A stretch of DNA of 64,000 bases. Source: an uncultured Bacteroides sp. GTDB taxonomy: Bacteria > Bacteroidota > Bacteroidia > Bacteroidales > Bacteroidaceae. Position numbers and translations under genes: made by a program. Where the stretch lies: contig NZ_OY782855.1 of the NCBI RefSeq assembly GCF_963678425.1, positions 1,550,001-1,614,000 of the forward strand, in the 5' to 3' direction. The notes beneath the pieces are model-generated. The model had not been told where the DNA came from and made no database searches. It was given only the letters and a program-made list of their open reading frames with translations. Shown piece after piece: positions 7,905 through 16,360 of the stretch; position 1 is the stretch's first letter, and the number at the start of each line of letters is the position of its first letter.

Positions 7905-10391
7905 ATGCGTTTATCCGAACTAAAAACAGGCGAAAGAGGCGTGATAGTAAAGGTTCTGGGCCATGGTGGATTCCGTAAAAGAATTGTGGAAATGGGGTTC
8001 ATCAAAGGAAAAGTGGTCGAAGTGATACTGAACGCTCCCCTTAAAGACCCCATTAAATATAGAATTCTTGGATATGAGATCTCTCTTCGGAGAAAAGAAG
8101 CAGGGATGATTGAAATAATCAGTGAACATGAAGCTACCGAACAGCAGAATGCTTCTCCCGATTATCACGGTCCAATCAATGTTGAAAGACCTCTGAACGA
8201 GGAAGAACTGAAAGCACTTGCTCTGGGAAAACGCAGAACCATCAATGTGGCATTGGTTGGAAACCCCAATTGCGGTAAAACAACCTTGTTTAATCTGGCA
8301 TCGGGTTCTCATGAACATGTGGGAAACTACAGCGGCGTAACGGTCGATGCAAAAGAAGGATTCTTTGAGTTTCAGGGTTATCGGTTTAAGATTGTGGATC
8401 TTCCGGGCACTTATTCCTTGTCAGCCTATACTCCCGAAGAGCTTTATGTACGCCAACACATCATCGAAGAAACACCGGATGTAGTTATAAACGTAGTGGA
8501 TGCTTCAAATCTGGAACGTAACTTGTATCTCACTACCCAGCTTATAGACATGAATGTGCGAATGGTTATAGCACTCAATATGTACGACGATCTGGAGTCC
8601 AGCGGAAATAAGCTCGATTACAGGTTACTCAGCAAGCTATTTGGTGTACCAATGGTTCCTACTGTCTGCAAAAAGAATTTGGGAATAGATCATTTATTCC
8701 ACTTAGTGATAAATTTGTATGAAGGTGCCGATTTCTTTAGCAAGAATGGCGAGATAAACAAAGAAGTTTTGCAGGAATTACAGGACTGGCATCATGCCAA
8801 CGTAAATGAAGCTGAGCATGAAGAGCATCTGGAAGATTATATAAAGACGGACAAACCACGGCAAAAAACTTACCGCCATATTCACATCAACCACGGACCC
8901 GACATTGAAAAAGGCATAGAGGACGTGAAAGCTGTAATTTCCAGAAATGAAGAAATAAGACACCTCTACTCTACCCGTTATCTTTCAATCAAATTGCTGG
9001 AAAACGATAAAGGTGCCGAGAAAGTTATCAGCACGTTACCCAACAGCTCCGATATTTTTGCCACTAAAGAAAAGGCAGCTAAACGGATTCAGGTCTCTAT
9101 GAACGAGGACAGTGAATCTGCTATTATGAATGCAAAATACGGATTTATCTCAGGAGCGCTAAAAGAGACTTTTGTGGATAACCATATGGAACAGCAACAA
9201 ATGACCAAGGTTCTTGATGCTATCGTAACACACAAAATATGGGGATACCCTATCTTTATCCTTTTCATGTGGATCATGTTTCAGGGTACGTTCTCTATAG
9301 GGCAATATCCGATGGACAGAATATCCTGGTTCGTGGATCAGCTGAGACATTTCGTTGAGAATACAATGACTGCAGGACCATTAAAGGATATGATTGTAGA
9401 CGGAATTATTGGCGGTGTGGGAGGAGTTATTGTCTTTCTACCCAATATTCTGCTTCTTTACTTCTTCATTTCCTTGATGGAAGACTCGGGATACATGGCC
9501 CGTGCAGCATTTATCATGGACAAAATTATGCACAAAATGGGGCTTCACGGAAAATCTTTCATCCCACTGGTTATGGGATTTGGATGTAACGTGCCGGCTA
9601 TTCTGGCATCGAGAACCATTGAGAACAGGAAAAGCCGTCTTATCACCATGCTTGTGAATCCGCTAATGAGTTGCAGTGCACGCCTGCCAATTTATCTGTT
9701 GCTGGTAGGAACATTCTTCCCGAAGAATGCCAGTATGATGCTTTTATCAATCTACGTGATAGGCATACTTCTGGCTGTGATAATGGCCAGACTATTCAGC
9801 AAACTACTTATTAAAGGTGAAGATACTCCTTTTGTAATGGAACTTCCTCCCTATCGCATGCCAACCATGAGAGCTATCACGCGCCATACCTGGGAAAAGG
9901 GACAACAATATCTCCGGAAAATGGGAGGAGTAATTATGATTGCATCAATTATTATATGGTTCTTAGGGTATTACCCGAACCATAATGCATATAAAACTGT
10001 AGCAGAGCAACAGGAGAATTCTTACATCGGTCAGATTGGCAAAGCCATTGAACCGGCTATCAAGCCATTAGGGTTCGACTGGAAACTGGGAATCGGGCTA
10101 ATCTCAGGTGTAGGAGCAAAAGAATTATTGGTTAGCACGCTTGGTGTTCTTTACACAAACGATGCAGGAGCAAGCAAGACTACTTTGGCACAGCGCATTC
10201 CTATTACACCGGTCGCTGCATTCAGTCTTATGCTTTTTGTTCTGATCTATTTCCCTTGCATTGCCACCCTTGCAGCCATTAAGCAAGAATCCGGCAGTTG
10301 GAAATGGGCCGCTTTTGCAGCGCTGTACACCACCGCGCTGGCTTGGATCATCGCTTTTAGCTTTTATCAAATAGGAGGTATATTATTATGA
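7905..10391 (+). CDS. feoB: Ferrous iron transporter, FeoA-FeoB fusion
   Basis: An 828-residue protein. Residues 1 to about 75 form a FeoA SH3-like domain. An FeoB G domain follows with G1 GNPNCGKTT (from residue 119), G3 DLPGTYSL and G4 NMYD, then the membrane permease with two gate regions (around GFGCNVPAILASR and GVGAKELLVSTLG). It imports Fe(II) across the inner membrane with GTP hydrolysis. FeoA-FeoB fusion is common in Bacteroidetes. The stop overlaps the next start by 4 bp (ATGA), so translation is coupled. Confidence 0.95.
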   Translation: MRLSELKTGERGVIVKVLGHGGFRKRIVEMGFIKGKVVEVILNAPLKDPIKYRILGYEISLRRKEAGMIEIISEHEATEQQNASPDYHGPINVERPLNEEELKALALGKRRTINVALVGNPNCGKTTLFNLASGSHEHVGNYSGVTVDAKEGFFEFQGYRFKIVDLPGTYSLSAYTPEELYVRQHIIEETPDVVINVVDASNLERNLYLTTQLIDMNVRMVIALNMYDDLESSGNKLDYRLLSKLFGVPMVPTVCKKNLGIDHLFHLVINLYEGADFFSKNGEINKEVLQELQDWHHANVNEAEHEEHLEDYIKTDKPRQKTYRHIHINHGPDIEKGIEDVKAVISRNEEIRHLYSTRYLSIKLLENDKGAEKVISTLPNSSDIFATKEKAAKRIQVSMNEDSESAIMNAKYGFISGALKETFVDNHMEQQQMTKVLDAIVTHKIWGYPIFILFMWIMFQGTFSIGQYPMDRISWFVDQLRHFVENTMTAGPLKDMIVDGIIGGVGGVIVFLPNILLLYFFISLMEDSGYMARAAFIMDKIMHKMGLHGKSFIPLVMGFGCNVPAILASRTIENRKSRLITMLVNPLMSCSARLPIYLLLVGTFFPKNASMMLLSIYVIGILLAVIMARLFSKLLIKGEDTPFVMELPPYRMPTMRAITRHTWEKGQQYLRKMGGVIMIASIIIWFLGYYPNHNAYKTVAEQQENSYIGQIGKAIEPAIKPLGFDWKLGIGLISGVGAKELLVSTLGVLYTNDAGASKTTLAQRIPITPVAAFSLMLFVLIYFPCIATLAAIKQESGSWKWAAFAALYTTALAWIIAFSFYQIGGILL

Positions 10392-10600
10392 GTTTACAAG
10401 AATTAATAGTTTCGGCCATCGTTTTCTTTTGCGTATTCTACGTAGGCAATCGAATCGTATTTTTTTTCAAAAATGCAAATAAAAATGAGGACCCCTGTTC
10501 CAGTTGCACAACTGGCTGTGAATTAAGGGATATGATGGAAAAGAAAAAGCAACAGTGCAAAGAAATGAAGAAAGGAAATAAAAAAAGTTGCTGTCGGTGA
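10388..10600 (+). CDS. FeoB-associated Cys-rich membrane protein
   Basis: A 70-residue protein with one N-terminal membrane helix (IVSAIVFFCVFYVGNRIVFFF) and a basic tail with CSSC, a further CELRD and a CC near the end. Such small proteins regularly follow feoB in Bacteroidetes and Firmicutes and are thought to assist or stabilise the transporter; the cysteines could bind iron. It overlaps the feoB stop by 4 bp. The role is inferred from context. Confidence 0.85.
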   Translation: MSLQELIVSAIVFFCVFYVGNRIVFFFKNANKNEDPCSSCTTGCELRDMMEKKKQQCKEMKKGNKKSCCR

Positions 10601-10621
10601 ACAAAAATATTATATCGGATG

Positions 10622-10652
10622 TTTGGTACTTAAGAAAAATGTATTACCTTTG
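10622..10652 (+). promoter_or_regulatory. tRNA-Cys promoter
   Basis: TTTG at 10622-10625 and TACCTTTG at 10645-10652 are 19 bp apart and fit the Bacteroides consensus; the tRNA begins 20 bp after the -7 element. Confidence 0.8.
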
Positions 10653-10671
10653 CACACGCAAAACAAAACAA

Positions 10672-10742
10672 GGTCTCTTGGCCGAGTGGCTAGGCACCGG
10701 TCTGCAAAACCGTTTACGGCGGTTCGAATCCGCCAGAGACCT
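10672..10742 (+). tRNA. tRNA-Cys (anticodon GCA)
   Basis: The acceptor arms GGTCTCT (10672-10678) and AGAGACC (10735-10741) pair perfectly. The D-arm GCCGAGTGGCTAGGC, the anticodon loop CTGCAAA with GCA, and the T-arm GGCGGTTCGAATCCGCC are all present. The base after the acceptor stem is T, the U73 discriminator expected of tRNA-Cys. The 3' CCA is not encoded. Confidence 0.95.
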
Positions 10743-10755
10743 CGAAATGGGTAAA

Positions 10756-10789
10756 AGCTCCAATCTTAATTGATCGGAGCTTTTTTTTT
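10756..10789 (+). terminator. Intrinsic terminator of tRNA-Cys
   Basis: AGCTCCAATC and GATCGGAGCT pair at nine of ten positions and are followed by nine T residues. Confidence 0.88.
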
Positions 10790-10841
10790 ACATTCATTAT
10801 GCCATTAAGAGAATTGAAGGCTCACCCGATATTTAGTGGGG

Positions 10842-11825
10842 CTAGGCATAAAGCTTACTCAATCTAAAGAAGAAAAACTTTATATCAATCACTCCTCTAA
10901 GCTGTGCCCTAAATTGTTTGATCTTTGCATTAAAAGATTCTGCAAACGCATTGGTAGCCCTGTTTGTAAAGAAGTTCAATACCTCGTCGTAATGTTCGTA
11001 CAATGTTCCTGCTATGACATTAAAGCTTTTAAAGCCAGAGTTGTCCACTTTGTCATACCAACGTGCAAGTGACATCCTGGCTGCATCCTTTACCGTGTTC
11101 TTGTTGAATATCATTCTCAGTGAGTGCGTTAGAGAATAAGCTTCTTTTATATCGGGATAGATATCAAACAATATTGCCGCTCTTTCCTTTTGGCTTTCCG
11201 TCCATTTGTCCATGGATTTGAACAGTAAATATCGACTCCTTGCCAACAATTGTTTTTGCGTATCACCGTTTGCAAATGTGGCAGGCTGATAATCTTCTCC
11301 TTTTTCCTTAGCTTCTTCTTTTGCATCCGTATCGGCTTGAATGGCATCCCAACGATGTGCTATTCTCATTTCCTGCAATGCATCACATGTCAGCTTTTGA
11401 ACATGGAAACGATCAATTGTACGCTTGGCTTTGGGAAAACATCTTCGGATTATAAGATTCATGCTATTGGACAGATCCATTGTAACTTCTTCCAAGACAG
11501 ATCGTTTATCTTCAGGTATAAGTTTTAAAGTATCGATTACATCATTTGAGGAAACACCTTTAACCAAAGCTACCAGTGACCCTTCTCTCCCACGTGCTTC
11601 GGGATTGGAAACGATGGTATAGAGCTCGCCGTCACTTATGGATGTCTCATCAATGCAAAGCCGTTTACCAACATTCTCTGGGAATATAAGCCACTCATCC
11701 GCATGAGAATATTCATTCCATCGACGATAGCCACTTAGGACTTCTTTATACTGTTTTTCAAACGTATCCCCGTTTATATGATAATAAGCATCAAGCGAAC
11801 GGGAGGTCGTAGGTCTCGTCTCCAT
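10842..11825 (-). CDS. ISL3-family (ISAon1-type) transposase, catalytic part
   Basis: A 327-residue protein with the DDE-type ISL3 catalytic core: the first acid in KRLCIDETSISDGELYTIV, the RRCFPKAKRTIDRFHVQKL segment with the second acid, and the distal TNAFAESFNAKIKQFRAQLRG with the terminal Glu. Its stop codon abuts the left inverted repeat. It overlaps the N-region gene by 35 bp in another frame. A TAA precedes its ATG in this frame, which argues for coupled re-initiation from the ATG at 11825 rather than a simple read-through fusion. Confidence 0.92.
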   Translation of the reverse strand: METRPTTSRSLDAYYHINGDTFEKQYKEVLSGYRRWNEYSHADEWLIFPENVGKRLCIDETSISDGELYTIVSNPEARGREGSLVALVKGVSSNDVIDTLKLIPEDKRSVLEEVTMDLSNSMNLIIRRCFPKAKRTIDRFHVQKLTCDALQEMRIAHRWDAIQADTDAKEEAKEKGEDYQPATFANGDTQKQLLARSRYLLFKSMDKWTESQKERAAILFDIYPDIKEAYSLTHSLRMIFNKNTVKDAARMSLARWYDKVDNSGFKSFNVIAGTLYEHYDEVLNFFTNRATNAFAESFNAKIKQFRAQLRGVIDIKFFFFRLSKLYA

Positions 11826-12174
11826 ACACCTCTTTTAAAAAAGCCGCAAATTCTTTCGAATAGCGGGTACCTTCGGCTTTAAACTCATCATAAGGAACTG
11901 TAAAACTTTCATTTGTTTGCCGATTAATCCAACGGCGGCGACGAACCACCAAATCAACAGCTTTGTCACGAAGAGGAAAATCTCTGATGGTGACAGGATT
12001 CAGGAAGCCTTTGGATTCAAAGAGATCATTCGAAGCATATTTAGCATCTATTTTCTCCTCCAAATAAATAAGTATTGCATCTGAACTCTTTTCTACATTT
12101 ACGATACTAAACCTTGATAAGATGTTTTCGGGAAGCATCAAACTTACTAATGATAATAAAACGTCCTTTTCCAT
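11791..12174 (-). CDS. ISAon1 family transposase N-region protein
   Basis: A 127-residue protein that precedes and overlaps the catalytic gene. It contains the RDFPLRDKAVDLVVRRRRW segment seen in N-terminal regions of ISAon1 transposases, basic and probably DNA-contacting. In this IS group the N-region and catalytic region are regularly separate frames, so the two-gene layout is normal and not a sign of decay. It starts 28 bp inside the right inverted repeat. Confidence 0.88.
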   Translation of the reverse strand: MEKDVLLSLVSLMLPENILSRFSIVNVEKSSDAILIYLEEKIDAKYASNDLFESKGFLNPVTIRDFPLRDKAVDLVVRRRRWINRQTNESFTVPYDEFKAEGTRYSKEFAAFLKEVYGDETYDLPFA

Positions 12175-12382
12175 ACGACAAAGATAACATTTTATCTTAT
12201 TGCCCCACTAATTATCGGGTGAGCCGAATTGAACGGAAATTCTGAAGCTTTTAGATTTTGATTATCAAAAGAATATTAGTGGATAGAAATACTATTTTTG
12301 AGGTAAAACAGTATTTTTTTTGCCTTAAATTCTTAAAATAAAAAGAATATTCCTTTTTTAGAGAAAATAATTGGTTTTATTT

Positions 12383-12413
12383 TTTGATATTGAAAATATA
12401 AATCATTCCTTTG
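12383..12413 (+). promoter_or_regulatory. Promoter of the RRM protein gene
   Basis: TTTG at 12383-12386 and TTCCTTTG at 12406-12413 (one mismatch to TAnnTTTG) are 19 bp apart. This predicts a 5' leader of roughly 140 nt before the ATG at 12558, long enough for post-transcriptional control. Confidence 0.55.
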
Positions 12414-12557
12414 TAGCATCAAACAAGAGGTAGTTTACATCGTTCTCAATACTCTAAATAATTTATCCGTTTATTCGGATATTTTAAAATGACAAAACAG
12501 ATCTATTAAAACCCGCATTGTTTTAATCCAAAATTTATTTATTTTAATTTTATTCGT

Positions 12558-12803
12558 ATGAATATTTACATTGGCAACCTTAGTTACAAGGTTAGAGAGT
12601 CAGATCTTAATCACGTTTTAGAAGAGTATGGAACAGTAAATTCAGTTAAATTGATCGTAGACCGCGATACACGCAGATCTAAAGGTTTTGCTTTTGCAGA
12701 AATGCCTGATCAAACAGAAGCTGAAAATGTTATTAAGGAATTAAACGGTGCTGAATTTGAAGGCCGTCAGATGGTTGTAAAAGAAGCTCTTCCAAAAGCA
12801 TAA
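12558..12803 (+). CDS. RNA-binding protein with a single RRM domain
   Basis: An 81-residue protein that is nearly all one RNA recognition motif: RNP-2 is IYIGNL (residues 3-8) and RNP-1 is KGFAFAEM. Such single-RRM proteins are abundant in Bacteroides and cyanobacteria, bind single-stranded RNA, and in Bacteroides influence capsule and polysaccharide gene expression. Its long AT-rich leader and strong terminator fit an abundant, separately regulated transcript. The RNA targets are unknown. Confidence 0.9.
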   Translation: MNIYIGNLSYKVRESDLNHVLEEYGTVNSVKLIVDRDTRRSKGFAFAEMPDQTEAENVIKELNGAEFEGRQMVVKEALPKA

Positions 12804-12823
12804 CAACTAGATATAAAAATATT

Positions 12824-12864
12824 AGAGGTAGATATAGTGCAAGCTTTATCTACCTCTTTTTTTA
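12824..12864 (+). terminator. Intrinsic terminator of the RRM gene
   Basis: AGAGGTAGATA (12824-12834) pairs perfectly with TATCTACCTCT (12847-12857), followed by a T run. Confidence 0.9.
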
Positions 12865-13019
12865 TGTTCTATTTTGGCAACCCTAAAAAAGTCATTGTCT
12901 CAGCCGGGATAGTTAAAGGTACTTCCAGCCCCATATTATTCATTTTGACACCAAACAAACTTCTGGTACAAAAATATCAAGAAAAGAAATAAATATAAAT
13001 CAAAATTAAAGCATATTGA

Positions 13020-13050
13020 TTGACATTTTGATTATTATTTTCTATCTTTG
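13020..13050 (+). promoter_or_regulatory. Glutamine synthetase promoter
   Basis: TTG at 13020-13022 and TATCTTTG at 13043-13050 are 20 bp apart. The predicted start of transcription is near 13057, downstream of the TTG at 13048, which rules out that codon as the start of translation. Confidence 0.7.
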
Positions 13051-13083
13051 ATTATTATCAACCTTAAACAATCAACCAAAGAT

Positions 13084-14586
13084 ATGAACAGTCAATTAGA
13101 AATGAATTCCAATGCATTGGTGAAGTTTCTTCAAAAACTTCCGGCAGAATTTACCAAAGCAGATATTATATCTTTCATTAAAGAAAATGAAATACACATG
13201 ATCAATTTCATGTACCCTGCAGACGATGGTCGGCTAAAGACTCTAAACTTTGTTATCAACGATGCTGCCTATCTGAATGCCATACTAACCTGCGGTGAAC
13301 GTGTGGACGGTTCCAGTCTCTTTTCTTTTATTGAAGCAGGAAGCAGTGACTTGTACACCATTCCCCGCTTTCGGACTGCTTTTGTTGATCCATTCGCAGA
13401 GATCCCCACATTAACGATGCTTTGCTCTTTCTTCAATAAAGATGGAGATCCACTCGAAAGCTCGCCAGAATACACCTTACACAAAGCCTGTGAAGTCTTT
13501 ACTACAGTTACAGGAATGCAGTTTGAAGCAATGGGCGAACTGGAGTATTACATTATTGCACCCGACAATGGATTGTTCCCCGCAACAGATCAGCACGGAT
13601 ATCACGAATCGGGGCCATATGACAAGTTCAATCAGTTCCGTACTCAGTGTATGAAATACATTGCCCAAGCCAACGGAAAAATTAAATACGGACACTCTGA
13701 AGTGGGTAATTTTACCAAGGATGGATTAATTTACGAACAAAACGAGATTGAATTCCTGCCTACAAAAGCAGAAGATGCAGCCGATCAGTTGATGATAGCC
13801 AAATGGGTAATCCGCAATTTAGCCTGTCAATATGGATATAATATAACTTTTGCCCCGAAAATCACCGCTGGAAAAGCGGGGTCCGGATTACACATTCATA
13901 TGCGTATGACTAAAGACGGAAGGAATCAAATGCTGGAGAACGGTGTTTTGTCAAACACTGCACGCAAAGCCATAGCCGGAATGATGTGTCTGGCTCCTTC
14001 CATTACAGCTTTTGGAAATACCACTCCTACTTCTTACTTCCGACTGGTTCCACATCAGGAAGCACCTACCAACATTTGCTGGGGCGATCGCAACCGTTCT
14101 GTGCTGGTCCGCGTACCTTTGGGATGGTCGGCAAAGAAAGACATGTGTACCTTAGCCAATCCTCTGGAAGCTCCCAGCAATTACGATACTACACAGAAGC
14201 AGACCGTAGAGATGCGCTCGCCAGATGGTTCTGCCGATATTTATCAGCTATTGGCCAGTCTGGCTGTTGCCTGTCGCCATGGTTTTGAAATAGAGGATGC
14301 TCTGAACATAGCCAAGAAAACTTATGTAAACGTAGATATTCACCGAACAGAGAATCAGGAACAGCTAAAAAATCTGGAACAGCTGCCCGACAGTTGTTGT
14401 GCTTCAGCCGACTGCTTGCAGCAACAACGTGCTTTCTACGAACTCTACAATGTATTTAGTCCAAGTATGATTGATGGCGTTATCAGCAAACTGAAAGCTT
14501 ACAACGATATCAATTTACGGAAGGAATTACAGAACAAACCTATGAAGATGAAAGAAGTTGTGGATACTTACTTCCATTGTGGATAA
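13084..14586 (+). CDS. Glutamine synthetase family protein (GSI-like)
   Basis: A 500-residue protein starting at the ATG at 13084; the frame opens further upstream but the -7 promoter element overlaps that extension. An N-terminal beta-grasp domain precedes the catalytic domain, which includes FEAMGELEYYI (metal ligands), GKAGSGLHIHM, the loop DRNRSVLVRVPLGW and EMRSPDGSADIYQLLASLA. The enzyme joins ammonia to glutamate with ATP. The length and motifs resemble GSI rather than the 730-residue GSIII usual in Bacteroides. It could be a divergent family member acting on another amine. Confidence 0.85.
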   Translation: MNSQLEMNSNALVKFLQKLPAEFTKADIISFIKENEIHMINFMYPADDGRLKTLNFVINDAAYLNAILTCGERVDGSSLFSFIEAGSSDLYTIPRFRTAFVDPFAEIPTLTMLCSFFNKDGDPLESSPEYTLHKACEVFTTVTGMQFEAMGELEYYIIAPDNGLFPATDQHGYHESGPYDKFNQFRTQCMKYIAQANGKIKYGHSEVGNFTKDGLIYEQNEIEFLPTKAEDAADQLMIAKWVIRNLACQYGYNITFAPKITAGKAGSGLHIHMRMTKDGRNQMLENGVLSNTARKAIAGMMCLAPSITAFGNTTPTSYFRLVPHQEAPTNICWGDRNRSVLVRVPLGWSAKKDMCTLANPLEAPSNYDTTQKQTVEMRSPDGSADIYQLLASLAVACRHGFEIEDALNIAKKTYVNVDIHRTENQEQLKNLEQLPDSCCASADCLQQQRAFYELYNVFSPSMIDGVISKLKAYNDINLRKELQNKPMKMKEVVDTYFHCG

Positions 14587-14753
14587 AAATTATTAATGAA
14601 ATTATGCGATCTTAAATCGAAAAAGTAAAACAATATCAGAATTGTTCTTTTTGCACATAATAGTATAAATTATATTAAAAGTAAATTATTGATAAGATTT
14701 TATTATAACAAATTTATATATCTTTAGAGGCAAATATTATCTGATAAACTAAA

Positions 14754-16271
14754 ATGCATATGAAAAAGATTTTTATTGTATTATGTATCTTCAGTTTGTG
14801 GACATACAATGCCTGCTCACAAAAAGTCTTAAAAAGTTTTCCATTCAACATTAATGGCACACTTAAAAAAGACTATGAAGAATATAAGGCCGGAACTCCT
14901 GTCAACTTATGTAGCTTTGTCATGCTTGAAAGAACTCCAGATAACGAAAACTTCTGCGTTGGCATTTCAATAAATCACATCCAGATAGTAGTACCTTACA
15001 GCCAGTTGGATATACTCAATCTGGAACCTACAGAGAATAATTCGTTCTGGGAATATAAAGCCTTGCAAAACGATTTATATAAAAGGTTCATAGACAAGGG
15101 ATATCAGTATAACCTTCGACAAGATTTAAGAGAAGAATCTGCTGACTATATCAGAAAACTTAGCAAAGAACGTTTATTATATGAAGATTCATATATTGAA
15201 GATTATGTAAACTCAATCTTTGCTTCTGTTATTTATCAGAATTTCAACGATAAAAGAACTGAAAGCCTTAAAGTATATATACTGAAATCACCAAATCCGG
15301 ATAGTTACATGCAACCGGACGGTTCACTGATTGTTACCACCGGGCTGCTCTCTGTTTTGGATTCGGAAGAAGAACTAACAGCGATCATTGCATCCGAAGT
15401 GGCTCACCACGTATTAGATCACGCAGTAATTAACGTAAACAAGGAAATCTCCCGCGAAAGAGCTGCAGCTTTCTGGGGAAGTGTTGCTGCAGGTGTTTTG
15501 CAGGCTGGCGAAGAATATCTTATGGATAAAAGTCAATATTATGTTCCGGGAACAGCCACTGTTGCTGTAACACTTGTATCGGCAGCTATTGCTGAAAAGA
15601 TGAGCAAAAGAATGGGAATGTCCTACAGCCGTTCGCAGGAAAAGATAGCCGACCGCTGTGCCATGGAGTTTCTTAGTATGAAAAAAATGGATCCTTCTGC
15701 GCTACCTTCCGCTCTTAGCAAAATAAAAAAATATTTTCTAGATCATAAGGACTATTACACTCTATCTAAATATGGAACTTATGCTGAATTCGACAAGCGT
15801 ATTAATCGTCTGGGAGAATATCATGAATTCTCAAGCCACTCTTACCAGAAAGCAATTTCAAGTGTGAATACATTTAATGCAATTATACAGATTGACGGCA
15901 AACATTACGCTGAAGCCGCTGCTCTTGTTCAGAAGAATGTAGACCAGAAAGTGGCAACAGATGGTGATCTTGTAATTCTTGCTAAGACAAATATGGGAAT
16001 GTATAACACTGAAGAAAAGAACCAAGAGAGTCTTTCATTGATTCAGCAAGCCAAATCAATAGCCGGAGCGCCGAATCTGAATACTGATAAACAGGAAATT
16101 CTGGCACTGCTGAGACTAAAAAAACAATCGAAAGCTGCTTCTGCTCTTCAGGAATACATTGATCATCTTACTGGTTTTCAGGAACAAACACGTAATACCG
16201 AAGATATTACATGGGCATCCAGTGAAATAACTTGGGCAAAAGATCTATTGCAAAGAGTAAATATTATGTAA
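14754..16271 (+). CDS. M48-like secreted protein with a degenerate zinc site
   Basis: A 505-residue protein with a signal peptide (MKKIFIVLCIFSLWTY, from the second ATG at 14760, an equally possible start). The middle resembles M48 metalloproteases, but where HExxH is expected the sequence reads SEVAHH (Ser214-Glu215, His218), so the first zinc histidine is replaced. The third-ligand motif ExxxD survives as EKIAD (Glu296, Asp300). A helical C-terminal region with likely TPR-type repeats follows. This may be a non-catalytic chaperone-like relative of BepA, or use the adjacent His219. Located in the periplasm. Confidence 0.75.
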   Translation: MHMKKIFIVLCIFSLWTYNACSQKVLKSFPFNINGTLKKDYEEYKAGTPVNLCSFVMLERTPDNENFCVGISINHIQIVVPYSQLDILNLEPTENNSFWEYKALQNDLYKRFIDKGYQYNLRQDLREESADYIRKLSKERLLYEDSYIEDYVNSIFASVIYQNFNDKRTESLKVYILKSPNPDSYMQPDGSLIVTTGLLSVLDSEEELTAIIASEVAHHVLDHAVINVNKEISRERAAAFWGSVAAGVLQAGEEYLMDKSQYYVPGTATVAVTLVSAAIAEKMSKRMGMSYSRSQEKIADRCAMEFLSMKKMDPSALPSALSKIKKYFLDHKDYYTLSKYGTYAEFDKRINRLGEYHEFSSHSYQKAISSVNTFNAIIQIDGKHYAEAAALVQKNVDQKVATDGDLVILAKTNMGMYNTEEKNQESLSLIQQAKSIAGAPNLNTDKQEILALLRLKKQSKAASALQEYIDHLTGFQEQTRNTEDITWASSEITWAKDLLQRVNIM

Positions 16272-16299
16272 TAAGAAGCTATTTATCACTTTTATAAAA

Positions 16300-16342
16300 A
16301 GAGAGTCTGCATGTTTCAAGAACAAACAGACGCTCTTTTTTA
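16300..16342 (+). terminator. Intrinsic terminator after the M48-like gene
   Basis: AGAGAGTCTG (16300-16309) and CAGACGCTCT (16327-16336) pair at nine of ten positions, followed by a T run. On the other strand the flanking A run can also serve the convergent ABC gene. Confidence 0.8.
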
Positions 16343-16360
16343 TATGCAATAAAGCTTTAT

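Larger units (their letters stand above)
10819..12225 (-). mobile_element. Complete ISL3-family (ISAon1-type) insertion sequence, 1407 bp
   Basis: The ends 10819-10842 and 12202-12225 are inverted repeats matching at 23 of 24 positions, beginning GGCTCACCCGAT. Both sides carry the same 8-bp sequence GAATTGAA (10811-10818 and 12226-12233), the target duplication length expected for ISL3. Two overlapping minus-strand genes fill the element. It sits between the tRNA-Cys terminator and the promoter of the RRM gene, so no gene is broken. The intact target duplication and nearly identical ends suggest a fairly recent insertion. Confidence 0.95.

Noticed and set aside
11791..11825. Decay by frameshift of the transposase
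   Set aside because: Separate, overlapping N-region and catalytic frames are normal for ISAon1-type elements.
10672..12233. Integrative element using tRNA-Cys as attachment site
   Set aside because: The only mobile DNA is a 1.4-kb IS with its own target duplication 69 bp past the tRNA; there is no integrase or repeated tRNA end.
13048..13083. Upstream start of glutamine synthetase
   Set aside because: The TTG at 13048 is part of the -7 element TATCTTTG, so it lies before the transcript start; 13084 is used.
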